This document shows, in pieces, positions 1 to 11,091 of a stretch of DNA of 64,000 nt. Below the pieces are notes generated by a model. The model was not told the origin of the DNA and ran no database searches. It saw nothing but the letters and a program-made list of their open reading frames with translations. Source of the DNA: Telopea speciosissima (Eukaryota; Streptophyta; Magnoliopsida; Proteales; Proteaceae); assembly GCF_018873765.1 (NCBI RefSeq), contig NC_057919.1:60549484-60613483 (forward strand), given 5' to 3'. Made by a program: the position numbers and the translations under genes. Numbering within the stretch: the stretch's first letter is position 1; the number at the start of each line of letters is the position of its first letter.

Positions 1-138
1 AACACTTTTAGATCGAGATATAACCTAAATTCCTCACATGAAAACCTCATAAAATAACTCTCCTCGTATCCTTACTTTATAACTTAAGTTCCATTAATAT
101 GTGTCTAGTGCTATATAATTCAATATATAAAAGTCAGG

Positions 139-560
139 ATGCTCCTACACAAACTCACACACTCACACTCACCCCCACCCCATGCTGGCCCTATACACAC
201 TCACACTCACACTCACACTCACACACACACTCACACTCACCCCCACCCCATGTTGCCCCTATACACACACTCACACCCACCCCCACCCCATGCTGCCCCT
301 ATGCACACTCACACTCACCCACCCCTTGCTGCCCCTACACACACCCACACGCTCACACTCACCCCCACCCCATGCTGCCCCTATACACAGTCACACACTC
401 ACACTCACCCTCACCCCCACCCCAGGCTGCCCCTATACACACTCACGCACTCACACTCACCCCATGCTGCCCCTATACACACTCACACTCACCCCCCCTT
501 GCTGTCCCCACACACACTGACACACTCACACTCACCCCCACCCCATACAGACACAAAGGG
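139..560. repeat. CA/CT-rich minisatellite, block 1
   Basis: Tandem array of imperfect 40-60 bp units. Each unit has runs of CACACTCACACTCA, then CCCCCACCCC, then ATGCTGCCCCTATACA. Unit length varies because the CACACTCA part expands and contracts. All three forward frames stay open (Thr/His/Ser/Pro-rich) only because the unit contains no stop codon; this is repeat sequence, not a gene. Confidence 0.9.
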
Positions 561-1436
561 TGCTAGCTCTCCAATACCGATGGGTATAGAGAATGAAAGA
601 CTCAACGAACCCAAGAAAATTTTAAAAAAAAAAAATGAAGAGGATTTTCATTTTCTCAGGCACACCCCTGTTTCCCACCATGGTTCTTTCTTCTTCTCTC
701 TTTTTCCCTCTCTGCGTCTGAAGTTAGTTTCTTGCAGTAAAAGACAAAGAATAAATTAAATTAAATTTTAAAAAATTGATTTTTAGATAACTGGATGCAA
801 TTCAGAAAATAAACCTGAGGTTCAGGAAAGCAAATTGTTGGCAGTTTATACAAGGATATCTGTTAATCAATTCAGCAACTTGATTCAGATTTAAGAACTA
901 ACCTGAAACTGAAGGATTCTAATTGAATATCAAACTGCAGGTATAAAAATTAGAAGTACTGACCTGATTTTGATGGAGAAGAAAGTAGAAGAACAAAGAA
1001 GATACCAATCAGAAATCCACCTGATTGCAGGCTTAAAATCCGTCCAGAGCCTAACCTGGAATCCTCTAGGCCTTACATTACTGAGTCCACAGCAGTATTT
1101 GGTCTGAAATCCACAGAACCAGTAACATAAAAAGTTTTTTTTTAATCATCAAAATCATGGGGTGGTCTTAACCTTTTACGTATATTTATAGCTTTACTAA
1201 AAGCTGTCTCAAACTCAATCAAGGAAAGGCTAGAGCCAATCCTGACCAGATTAAAAAAAAAAAAGAATAAAAAACTAACTCTAGATTCTCCAAGTGCAGG
1301 CTGTGATGGGTGTCCTAATCTGACCAGGATTCTGAGAAAATAAAAGAAATATACTGAAAACAGGACTGGAGTAACCTAATACAGCCTGACTACTGACAAT
1401 TTAATAACAATAAAACAAAGAAAATACAGCCCAAAC
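561..1436. other. AT-rich intergenic, no recognisable feature
   Basis: Spacer between two blocks of the same minisatellite. It contains short A runs and no convincing ORF, RNA gene or transposon terminus. Nothing further can be supported. Confidence 0.6.
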
Positions 1437-1616
1437 AAACTCACACACTCACACTCACCCCCACCCCATGCTGACCCTATACAAACTCACACACTCACAC
1501 TCACCCCCACCCCCATGCTGCCCCCACACACTCACCCACCCCTTGCTGCCCCTACACACTCACACACTCACACTCACCCCCACCCCATGCTGCCCCAATA
1601 CACACTCACACTCAAG
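1437..1616. repeat. CA/CT-rich minisatellite, block 2
   Basis: Same unit as the block about 0.9 kb upstream (CACACTCA runs, CCCCCACCCC, ATGCTGCCCC), with about four units in the same orientation. The two blocks probably come from one array later split by unrelated sequence, or from a local duplication. Confidence 0.85.
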
Positions 1617-2536
1617 CGCAGTACTGGTTCCTTAGAAGGAGAAATATTACAGCTATTTAAAGCAATCTATGCACACTCATGCAGTCCAATGTGTAAATTA
1701 TGATTCTAGTAATCAAATTGCAGACTTCCTCTCAAGATCACATAATGTTTCCAGGGAGACTCAATAGAAAAACAAAACAGCAATCCTAAACACAACAAAA
1801 TGCAACATTCAGAAATTTTATCATTACAATTATCTCTTGTCATTACTGTGTTAAAACACACAGTAATCTTCCAATCATTCTTAGTCATGTCCACAAAGAG
1901 AATCAACTACTCAATTAGCTTCTATCTTCGTTTCTATACTTCCAATAACCTGTAGTGCAACAAGGAAAGTATAATTCCCCTCCCACTCTGGGAACTTGGT
2001 GGTTCAAGAGGAAAGGGAAACAAGTGTTAAAAAATAGTTGCAAATAATACTAGATCATCACTATTTTTTTCATGACTCTACACAAGATCATGCTACGCAT
2101 GAAATGAAAGAGACTGAAGCCCTCACAAACTAAAACTGTCATGACCATCCGGAAGCTATGCAAATAGCCAAGTTGTTTATGCCTGGAACACTCATTGCCA
2201 ACAAAATTTATCATGAAAGCTTGCATTCCAGAGAATCATGTCATGACAACAATAAGCACATGAAAGAACCGCACATGCGTTCAACTCCACCTTCAAGAAA
2301 ATCAGAACTAATTTTAGGCCAGCAACCATCTACACATGGAAAAGCTTATGAACAAGAACAAGGGATATCTTTCTGGAGAAAAAGGTTACCTGACAAATGA
2401 GAAGACGGAATTCAACAGTATATGGATTATATTGCTTACAAGGGCACAGTTGCCCCAGGAGAAGATTTTTCAGCAAAGCAACCAGGATTATCAAACACTC
2501 GAAATCATTTTGGTTAAGAATAATATAACAAGAACT
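1617..2536. other. Intergenic, no recognisable feature
   Basis: AT-rich sequence. A short forward ORF at 2158-2400 has no recognisable domain and no supporting splice or promoter context. No gene is called. Confidence 0.5.
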
Positions 2537-2615
2537 AGAATTAATTAGGATGAAATGCAAGCAACCCAATAAAGTAGGTCAGAATTAATTAGGATGAAAT
2601 GCAAGCAACCCAATA
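2537..2615. repeat. 44-bp-spaced tandem duplication
   Basis: A 35-bp stretch starting AGAATTAATTAGGATGAAAT occurs at 2537-2571 and again at 2581-2615 with essentially no differences, so this is a recent two-copy tandem duplication. GA-rich simple sequence follows directly. Confidence 0.8.
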
Positions 2616-2815
2616 CAGAGAAAGAGAGAGAGAGAGAGAAAAGAGAATAAGAAAATCACCTTAACCAACTGCCTTGCCTGACCCGGTCTTCCCTGTCCAC
2701 CTTAATCCACCTGGAAGAAAAACACAACAAAAATTTTAATCAATAACTACAAAACCTAAATCGGACAGAGAAGCATAAATTTTTTTTTTTTTGAAATATA
2801 CATCGGTGGTCTGAG

Positions 2816-3060
2816 CTAAGAGAAGAGCGAGAGAGAGAGTGAGACACAGCAGAGAGCACGAGAGAACGAGAGAGAGAGACAGAGGGACAGAGACTGCGAA
2901 ATACCAGAGAGCATGAGAGAGAGAGAAATAGCAGAGAGCAGAGAGAACGAGAGAGAGAAATAGCAGAGAGCAGCCAGTAGAGAGCACAGAGCAGAGAAAA
3001 GTTGGTACCTGGAGGTTGAAGGCGACGGCGAGTAGAGAGCAGAGAGCAGCGATCGAATTT
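2816..3060. repeat. Purine-rich GAGAGCAGAGA-type low-complexity repeat
   Basis: Imperfect repeats built from GAGAG, CAGAGAGCA and AACGAGAGAGAG make the + strand strongly purine-rich. The end of the tract overlaps two copies of a short GTTGAAGGCGACG motif at about 3014 and 3066. On the minus strand a good splice donor (CTCCAG|GTACC, exon side ending near 3009) suggests the tract could be a pyrimidine-rich 5' UTR of a minus-strand transcript, but no coding exon could be confirmed. Confidence 0.6.
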
Positions 3061-3120
3061 CTGGATGTTGAAGGCGACGCAACGACCGTTGGTGAGCTTC
3101 AGTGCCCTTTCCCCTCTCCT

Positions 3121-4034
3121 TCTAGGTCGAGTTCGTTCGCGAGATCGTGAATTTAGAATTAGGTTTCAAGAATCACCAAAAAAGTCTCCTATTTATATCA
3201 GGTACCCCAAAATGGTAGATTCTTGTAGAATGATTCTTGTAGAATCCAGTTCACATTCAAACAAACGCTATATGTTAGTAAGAATCAGGAGTCCGTAGAC
3301 TCAAATTCTTAGCACTTGGAGAACCAAACGCTTCCTTAATCAACCTAATGGAACTAACTGACGCAAAAAAATGTATTACAATTTGTACAGGAGATCCCAT
3401 ATGGGTCAAGAAAAGGTGAGAATGTGTCAGTAATGAGAGAGAATGTGATGGTCAAACACTACGTGTCCATCACTTCATTTCATTAAGAATGGCATGTGTT
3501 AAGTGTATCTACTGAAGTTTTTCTCTTCAAATTTTCAAATAAAAAGAGAGAGAGGATGCCATACGGATGTTTTTATACACTCTTTCACAAATAATTGGGT
3601 TCCATACTCTCTCCTCCATTAAAATCCCCTATTTGATGATTCAATATCCTCCCATTCCATTCGCCCCAAATTGCATGAGTGTTAGAAAAAACCCTCACCT
3701 AAAGAAAAAATTGTTCTCTCCAAAGTTATGAACCTTATTATTATTATTATTATTGGTTAATTGTTACGATCTTATATCCATCCCTTCCCACAGGTGAATT
3801 ATAATTTTCTCATTTAATTTACATGCTTTTAAAAAGTTCACTTATAAAGTATAGAGTTTATAACGCTACTTGTTATTCTTCTTAGTGCTAGCATTTTTTT
3901 TTTTCCAGTTTAAATGGTAAAAATTGATCACATATATTAATTTTCTTCAATTCTAAATATATATAAAAAATATATATATTGTGCCAAGGAATCCCTTTCT
4001 TTCCCAATACCTACCACCTGATGTTTTTAAGGAT
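3121..4034. other. AT-rich intergenic, no recognisable feature
   Basis: AT-rich sequence with a short (ATT)n run near 3736-3756. No gene, RNA or transposon end is recognised before the hAT element that starts at 4043. Confidence 0.5.
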
Positions 4035-4042
4035 CTTATAGA

Positions 4043-4967
4043 TAGGGGTGTCAAACGGTCAGTTCGACCTGGTTGCGATCAGCTTGACTCGGTTTCGATC
4101 TGAGAATGAGTGGGACCAAAACCAAACTGGTAATGAACTTTGGTTTTTGGTTAGTTTCGGTTTGTTTCAATTTTTTTGGTATCAGATTAATATTGGTTTA
4201 GATTGATTTACTTTTAGGCTTGAACCACAATAAAACCTTACATTCATAACCTATAGTGAGGAAAGATTTAGTAAAAATACTTTAAATCTTATTTCCCAAG
4301 TCAAACAAATAAACATGTACGAATAAGGAAATTGATTTGATGTATTCATGTTGTAATCCGAACAAAGAGGAATAAATTGTAAAAAGAAGATGATTAATAG
4401 TAAAAATAATGGACAAATAGAGTTTGTAACATAATTATTGTTAGAAATCAAATCACTGCTCATCATTATAAAGTGAAGATAGCTAATATTGAAATCATTA
4501 AAAAATTAAAACTAATATTGAAACCAATCGATAATTATTCAGTGAGAAGATAGCTAATATTGAAATCGCAAAATGAACCCTTCTATCAAATCATTCATTA
4601 TTTCATTTAACAGTCCAACTAATTTTGTATAGTGAACAAGGAGATCAATGGAAGCATTTAAATTTTCCTATGCATAACCTCATACTCGTTGATTTGTAAC
4701 AATTCCCCTTGCAACCAGAAATCTTCTCATTAATATTTAAATCAAAGGATAATCAATTCACCTATTCATAAGTTCATCCCATTTTTATCGGTTTCATTCG
4801 GTCCGATTTTTTGTTTAGATTTTGATCGGTTTGTCATGGTTCGATTTTCAACAAATTTCGTCTTACCCAGTCCAAAACTAATACAATGAAGATCAATTCT
4901 ATTCGATCTATGTTTTTTCAATTGGTTTCAATTGGTTTTACTAGTTCGAGCTAGGTTTGACATCCCA
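4043..4967. mobile_element. Non-autonomous hAT-type element with 8-bp TSD
   Basis: The ends are imperfect inverted repeats: TAGGGGTGTCAAAC on the left and the complement of TTTGACATCCCA on the right. An exact 8-bp direct repeat, CTTATAGA, flanks them at 4035-4042 and 4968-4975. A terminal GGGGTGTCAAA motif and an 8-bp target duplication are typical of plant hAT elements. The 925-bp interior is AT-rich and has no transposase ORF, so the element depends on a transposase supplied elsewhere. Confidence 0.8.
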
Positions 4968-4975
4968 CTTATAGA

Positions 4976-6175
4976 TATTCTCTTGTGTATAGGACATCTT
5001 AAGTCATAACTTCCACCCAAAAGTATTCAAAATTGGACCGGATAATAGACAAAAAAACTGCTTGGTTTGGTCCAAGTCAATTTAGGATGATTTTAACTGA
5101 AAGAACTGTGTTTTAATTAAAGGATGAAATATTAATAATATTTAAAATTCAAAAAATAATAATACTAAAATGCATTGAAACGAATTGGATAAATAAGAAT
5201 AAAATGAATGCTTTTCAAATGTGCACTAGTTTTTGTCTTGTTTTTTAAAGAGAGCAATCATGAACATACTTAGTTAAAATGAGATAGTAAAAAAACTTTG
5301 TCCTATATGGATTGTTTAAAACAGTTCAAAATTCAAATGGAATAGTAAAAAATATGGTCATACATACACATAAATTGTAGAGAACTAACTCATGTCTTAT
5401 TAATTAAAGGAATTTTTTTTATTGACACCCTCTTATTTGTAACCTCACTTTTTTATTCTTTTAGTATAAAACATTTTTTCCCAATGAAAGATAAATTGGT
5501 ATTTGAAATATGCACTTGAAAAAATGTGTAAGGTGATAACAATTTTTGATAATGACATAATTATAAATCAATTTCAAATTATTTTTGAAAATTTTTTTAT
5601 ACCCATAATTTTAGAACTTTTTGAAATAAAGCAAGGAGAAAGTAAAAGGTGTCAAGTTCTAAATATGCCCATTGAGTTGTCATTTGGGCAATTTCTTAAT
5701 GAATATTAATATTTGTTATGTGGGTTATAAATTTTTAGAGTTATGAAAATATTTTTTTTTAATGCCGTTTTTTTCCACTATAAAGAAAGACAAATGCCTT
5801 TTAAACAATTTTAAAATTTTTGCTTTTTTTTATGGATAAAGTATCAATAGGGAGGAAAAAAAGTTAGAACATGTTTTAAGTAACTATTATGGAATAGAAA
5901 AGAAGATGCGCAGATTCGCTTGGAACACTCACGGATTTTCGGCTTCGGGATAGGGAAGATGCGTAGAGGAAGAAGAAGAAGAAGTTGCAGACAATGTCGC
6001 ATATGCTAATGTCGTTGGAGAAGACGATGTCAATGGGGGCTTCTCGTTGGAGCAAGCAAGAGCAACTCTGGAGCTGGTCGCAAGAAATTATCGGGCACAC
6101 ATTCGATTTTTTCATCCTTTTGTTTCACTTGAAGCGTTTCAAAACTGAAGAAACAAGGTAAACCTTGTTTCGTAA
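4976..6175. other. AT-rich intergenic, no confirmed gene
   Basis: Mostly AT-rich spacer. One forward stretch around 5950-6147 has an acidic then Leu/Ala-rich reading, but it lacks a start codon in context and no family was recognised. It may be a decayed gene fragment. Confidence 0.4.
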
Positions 6176-6305
6176 TTTTCTGTTTTTCTTGTGTTTTTTT
6201 ACCCGATCTGTTTCACTGGCACATAAAAACAGACCGGTGGATCCAAACACTTTATTCCCTTTTTTTGTGCCAGTAACACTGAAAAACACCAAAAACAAGA
6301 AAATG
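6176..6305. repeat. Fold-back (MITE-like) inverted repeat
   Basis: The left arm (6176-6222) and right arm (6267-6305) are imperfect reverse complements, each carrying a CACTGGCAC or GTGCCAGT core next to a TTTTTCTTG-type run, separated by about 45 bp. The right flank reads ACCAAACGGG, a junction often seen at plant MITEs. It has no coding capacity. Confidence 0.55.
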
Positions 6306-8520
6306 AAGTGTTACCAAACGGGCTCGTAATCCCCAAAGTTGTTTGGTACTCAAGTCAGGCAAGAATAAAATAAAAGCAAACTTCTAAAATTGTCCCAACC
6401 TCATTTAGCGTGTATGACTACTGAGCTGGATAATCTCCTAGAGAATTAAGTTGGTGCCATATTGAAGGTAAAAAAACTGTTTTAAAACATGATGAAGAAA
6501 ACAACCGTGAAATTTGATGAAAGTGCACAATAGAAATCAAAATTTCAATTACCCCCTCCAAATAATGAAAACAAATCTATAGCGTCAGAGCCCAAAGGGA
6601 AAAGAAACGGATTAAAAAAAACATACAAAACCAAAAAAAGAGGACTAAGTTTCTCTCCACCCATAGAGGATGCACCCACCATGCTAGGGTTCACAAACCC
6701 CTCTTAGGGTTTTAGTATGTTCCAAAATACCCTCTTGATACCTATTCCCGTGCTTTCATGGCCCTTGGTGAATGGGATCCCATTCGCGTGGGTGGAGGGA
6801 AACTTGGTAAAACAGAAAAGCTATAGTGTCAGGCTGTCAGCATTGTTAGTAATATCGGTATTAGGATCAAATCAGTGTATTGGGATTTGTACTGCTCAAA
6901 ATCGGGCCAAATATGACACATTTGCCATTGTTTTTCTTTAAAAATAAAAAAACAATCTTTTTAACTTTTACTCTTATCTGTACAGGTGTATCGGATTGAT
7001 CTTGGCAAAAATCGACTGATACCGATTCGAGATTAGGAACCATGAGTGTCAGAATCCAAAGGGCGTCCGGTGGTTTGAGGTCATTTTCTCTGATTATTCT
7101 GATGAATATACGATGAGTACTTTTTTATCACGAAACTCAAAAACGAGAGTTAAAGCAGCAATTAAAAACAAAACAAGAAGTAGAGAAAGTTGCGCACCCC
7201 TTCCCTTCTCTTTCCCCATCGTGGTTTGTTTACAACAGATTTTTGGGCAATTTTGAAAATTTGTTTTTATTTTATTATTGCATGGCATGAGTACTAACCA
7301 ACTTTGGGGATTGAGTAAATCTTTTCAAAATGGCAAGTAATGGATATAAAATAAATTTGAAACCTATTTATCTTGTAATTTCTGTTCTAATCTGATCGAT
7401 CTATGAATTTTTCCCTTTCAAAAACTATGTTCCACCCCAAGCCTGCAACAAAAGAAAGAAAGAAACTATTCTTTCTCTAATATCATTAGCAATATAACAA
7501 AACAAAATCGTATTTCAAGGGACATTAATTTGAAACATATTTTTACCAAAAAAAAAAAATTTGAAACATATTTGATTTCCATTTACCAATATGCTATGAA
7601 AATTTTCACACGTGAGAATAAGATGATGTGGCTAATACGTGCAATTAATATGGATCTCATCTTCCAACCCTCAATTGTCACTTGTTAGTTTAGGGGTGTC
7701 TATTGGTCAGGTTCAATTGGGCATAGTTGGTCCCCACCAATTTAAGGTCTTGCATCGCTTCCATCAGTTTAGATAATTGGACCTCCAAGATTAAGGCATT
7801 GACATGTTTCTATTTGGCTGATCAATTATTGATTGCTAATTGCTAATCGGATTATAAAAAGGCAATAACCAGACTAAATGGAATTAAACAGGCTAATCAG
7901 GTTATAAATAGTCAGTTATTGATCAGTCCCGCTCTACGACCATCGATCCATTACCTGGCACTAAGATTCTGGGAATGTTCAAATTTCATTTATCGATGCT
8001 TGAACCTGACACATTTAATAATTGATCAAACCAAACTTGGACTCGAAGTTTAACGATCAGTTAAAGTTGAATGATAAGGATTGAACCGGGTTTTTCTTCA
8101 TTGACCATGATTTTTATCAAATGTATTGGATGTTTATAACTTATAAGGAAAAAATATCCACTGCATATCCTAATCTTGCAGTGCATTGCAATGCGGGCTT
8201 GAGAGTTCGACACGTGGATGATGCGACATCCAAAGGTGCCAAGCTCGAGAAAAAAGAAGAAAAAAAACTGCTTTGTATTGAGCTTATACCGTTGGATGAA
8301 GCTTCTTCAACGTGTCGAGCTCTCAGACCCGCACGGTAGTGCTCTACAAGATAATTACACCGTAGAGGATTTTAATACGATTACAAGCTTTGTTTAGCTA
8401 CCAAAATCTGAGTAAACTGTAACTATGGGTGCTAAAATGGATCCTAATTCAACGGTCATCGTACACTCATCATCATCCTAGTGACTGGTCACATGCTGTT
8501 GTTGGCCATTAGATATTTAG
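6306..8520. other. Intergenic, no recognisable gene
   Basis: Contains scattered small ORFs with no recognisable domain. A possible decayed hAT-like left end (TAGGGGTGTCTATTGG) lies near 7692, but no matching right terminus or target duplication was found. Nothing firmer is supported. Confidence 0.4.
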
Positions 8521-8817
8521 ATGGTCAATCTATCCCATGTTTTAATAATGACTCAGACTGGTTGGATTCGCTGACTCAATTGGAATCTGCCGAGGCCGAG
8601 CCCGATTCCAGCCAACTTGAATCGGTTGATCTGTAAAAAAGATTTTTAGGGTTAGGGTACATTTTGATTGATTCGGGTCCATCGATAAATACAATATTTT
8701 TTAGGGTTAGGCACATCTTGACCGATTCTGAATTGATCCTGATCCTGATCCTGATCCATATCCGATTCAAGTCGAAATTTAATAGGATCGATCCTGATTT
8801 CGATTTGTTCTATAATC

Positions 8818-9060
8818 ATGGTTTGAGGAATCGGTATCGGATGAGCTGATCCGGCCGATTGTATCAGTATCGGTGGAGACCAATACACTGATACCAATCC
8901 CGTATCAATGATCAGTATGAACAAGGGTAAAAATGGAAAAAAAAAAGCATTAATACTTTAGTGAAAATAGAGCCGATCCAGACCAATATGGTTGATCCAG
9001 ATTGGTATCAACAGAGGCCGATACCATTACCGATACCAATTACTAAAACCTTGTTCTTTA
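8818..9060. repeat. GATACC/GGTATCGG dispersed fold-back repeat, copy 1
   Basis: Begins with CATGGTTTGAGGAATCGGTA and ends with ACCGATACCAATTACTAAAACC, so its outer parts are imperfect inverted repeats rich in GGTATCGG and CCGATACC. The interior includes ATGAACAAGGGTAAAAATGG. A second copy lies at 9222-9475 and a related one near 49180-49450, marking a dispersed non-coding family. Confidence 0.6.
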
Positions 9061-9221
9061 AAGGTATATTTTAGTTGATTATAGACCGATCCCTATCCAA
9101 TTCGAACTAGAATCGGGTCGAAACTCAGGATCAATCCGACCCCATTCCATTATTTCAAACCCTAATTTGTACACGAAGTAAAGTTGTGGGACGTGGCTGA
9201 TCATACAAAATTACATGCATG

Positions 9222-9475
9222 GTTTGAGGTATCGGTATCGATATCGTATTGCTTGTATCGGGAGATATTTATCGATTTCGATAGTTTACTGATCCCGATA
9301 CCATGCTGATATCATATCAGTGGCACGATGAACAAGGGGTAAAACAGTCAAGAAACTTATTTTTTTAAGGAAAATCAGGGCCAATTTGTCTTATCCGTGC
9401 TGATTCCGTATCAGTATCGTACATATTTTACAAGTGACCGATACCCAAACCGATATGATGCAATAAAACCATGAG
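9222..9475. repeat. GATACC/GGTATCGG dispersed fold-back repeat, copy 2
   Basis: Same organisation as the copy at 8818-9060: CATGGTTTGAGGTATCGGTA at the left, GATGAACAAGGGGTAAAACAG inside, and GATACCC followed by AATAAAACCATGAG at the right. The inverted GGTATCGG-type ends suggest a MITE-like element. It ends about 35 bp upstream of the DnaJ promoter elements. Confidence 0.6.
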
Positions 9476-9507
9476 TCTCGGACAAACAATCCAAGTTAAA
9501 CGGATGG

Positions 9508-9545
9508 CACGTGTCTATCTGAGTTATATAAGAAACTCACACGTG
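9508..9545 (+). promoter_or_regulatory. Promoter region of the DnaJ gene: two G-boxes around a TATA box
   Basis: CACGTG palindromes (G-box core, bound by plant bZIP and bHLH factors) lie at 9508-9513 and 9540-9545, 32 bp apart, on either side of TATATAA at 9525-9531. Downstream comes a pyrimidine-rich leader with CTCTCTCTCTCTCACTC at about 9802-9820, typical of plant 5' UTRs. The spacing would place transcription starts near 9555-9565. The DnaJ gene is the first gene downstream. The promoter role is inferred from motifs only. Confidence 0.45.
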
Positions 9546-9927
9546 ACTACTCTCAAATCTCCGAACAATCCAGACAGTAAAAGATATTTTTGATTTGAGC
9601 ACTAAATCATCTAATAAAAATATAAAATTGCGGAACTGGTAATTAATTATACAATTATCGGGAGTTGTAAGTATAAGAAATGAGAAATAGGGGCTACAAG
9701 GAATTAGTGAAAATTTTGGGGTTTTCTCTCTCACCTCCTATTTTTCTTGTATTTCGTTCCCGCTGGGCGGGTGCTTTTCCTGCCTTGTTGGGTTCTGCAA
9801 CACTCTCTCTCTCTCACTCATTTCTCCTTCTCTTCCTCTACTTCTTCCTTGTTTTTTTCTCATGCTTTCATTCATTTCTCTTACCAGAAAGCATCACAAG
9901 GCTTTGTTTCTGGTCAAAGCCGAACAA

Positions 9928-10853
9928 GTAAGTCTACCATTTGCTCTATTCATTTTGTTTGAATCTGGTTCTACAGTATCTGTTGTTGTATCGTCTCTGT
10001 TGATTTTTCGTTCCTTTTACTCCACTTCGTTCTAGGGTTTTAAGCTGTTCGAATTTGTAAATGTTTCGTGAGATGTTTCATCACATTTGGAAGCATTTGC
10101 ATTTGTTTTTGTTTTTCTTCTCATTTTAGGGTTGTTTTATCTTGGTTTGGTCGTGGTGATTTTGTTACCTACTTCTACAAATCCGGTTTCCTTCACTGTT
10201 GAGAGTCTAGGGTTTGTCGTGGTTTTTAATTTATGTGGATAGAACTAGGGTTTCTGTGCTGCATTTCATGCCTGGTGTGAAGTTCTTTTGCCTGATTAGG
10301 CGTGGAAGGTGTTCCTTTATGGTGAAATGTAGACATGCATGCAGTTTACTGGGACGTCTTTATTTGGTTTCCGATGATGTCTTTCTGGTTGTCACTGTCC
10401 AATTAGAATTTGAATTTCTAGTTGATCCATTTGCACGGTGGAGCTGACGCGGAAGTTTATGTTTTCTTAAAGTTCAAGTGGAGTGTACTTAATGGTTTCT
10501 TCGTTTCACAATCAGCTGCTCATCTATTGTCTATTCGGTCTTTCCCTTGCTTATATTCATGCTTCGTGTTGCAGGTTTTTCTCAAGTTTTCAGGCCTTGA
10601 CTGTATCTATCCGCGGAATTTAGGGCTCTTTGGGGCTTTCTGGTAATATGCTTGCCCCTGTAAAGCAATATGATTTTGTGTCTCTTGTGTTTTCTTGTGT
10701 TTTTTATTTTTAAGGAATGCTTATGTTTTTGTTTTTTCGTAACTTTTAATTTTAAATTGGGATTCTGGGTGTATTCTCGTTTTCCATCATTTGTATTCCC
10801 TAATTTTGGAGTTAAGTTGTTCCTCCCTTTTATTTATTTATTTATTTATGACA
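9928..10853 (+). other. Probable 5'-UTR intron of the DnaJ gene
   Basis: A strong donor (CAA|GTAAGT) occurs at 9928 after the pyrimidine-rich leader. Between it and the coding ATG at 11092 the sequence is T-rich and has no useful ORF, as expected for a 5'-UTR intron. Two acceptors are plausible: TGTTGCAG ending at 10574, and TTATTTATGACAG ending at 10854, which has the better T-rich tract. A leader intron is common for this gene type in plants. The exact acceptor needs a transcript. Confidence 0.45.
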
Positions 10854-11091
10854 GTGCTTCTTTGAATTGGACTGCCAATTTGGCATAGATTTGCTGTGGC
10901 TTGTGTCAAAGTGGAATTGAGGTTGTGGATCATAGGGTTTATATATTGTTGGAGGATTTGGGAGAGATATCAAAGTTGGAAATGTGGGATGAAGATCTAG
11001 GCAACTGTGTTAGTTGGCCAGTCCAGGAATAAGGTAGAAACTGTCTGTGTGGGAAGCTGAGTTGGGATCCTTTCCAGATTCTGGATCGGCT

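Noticed and set aside
99-759. Long overlapping ORFs rich in His, Thr and Pro
   Set aside because: They come from a tandem DNA repeat that has no stop codon in any forward frame; all three frames are open at once.
2666-2710. Possible minus-strand exon with acceptor CTTCCAG and donor TTG|GTTAAG, reading WIKVDREDRVRQGS
   Set aside because: Both splice signals look fair and a donor lies upstream at 3009, but no start codon, further exons or protein family could be found.
7692-8110. Possible second hAT-like element starting TAGGGGTGTCTATTGG
   Set aside because: No matching right end or 8-bp repeat was found downstream.
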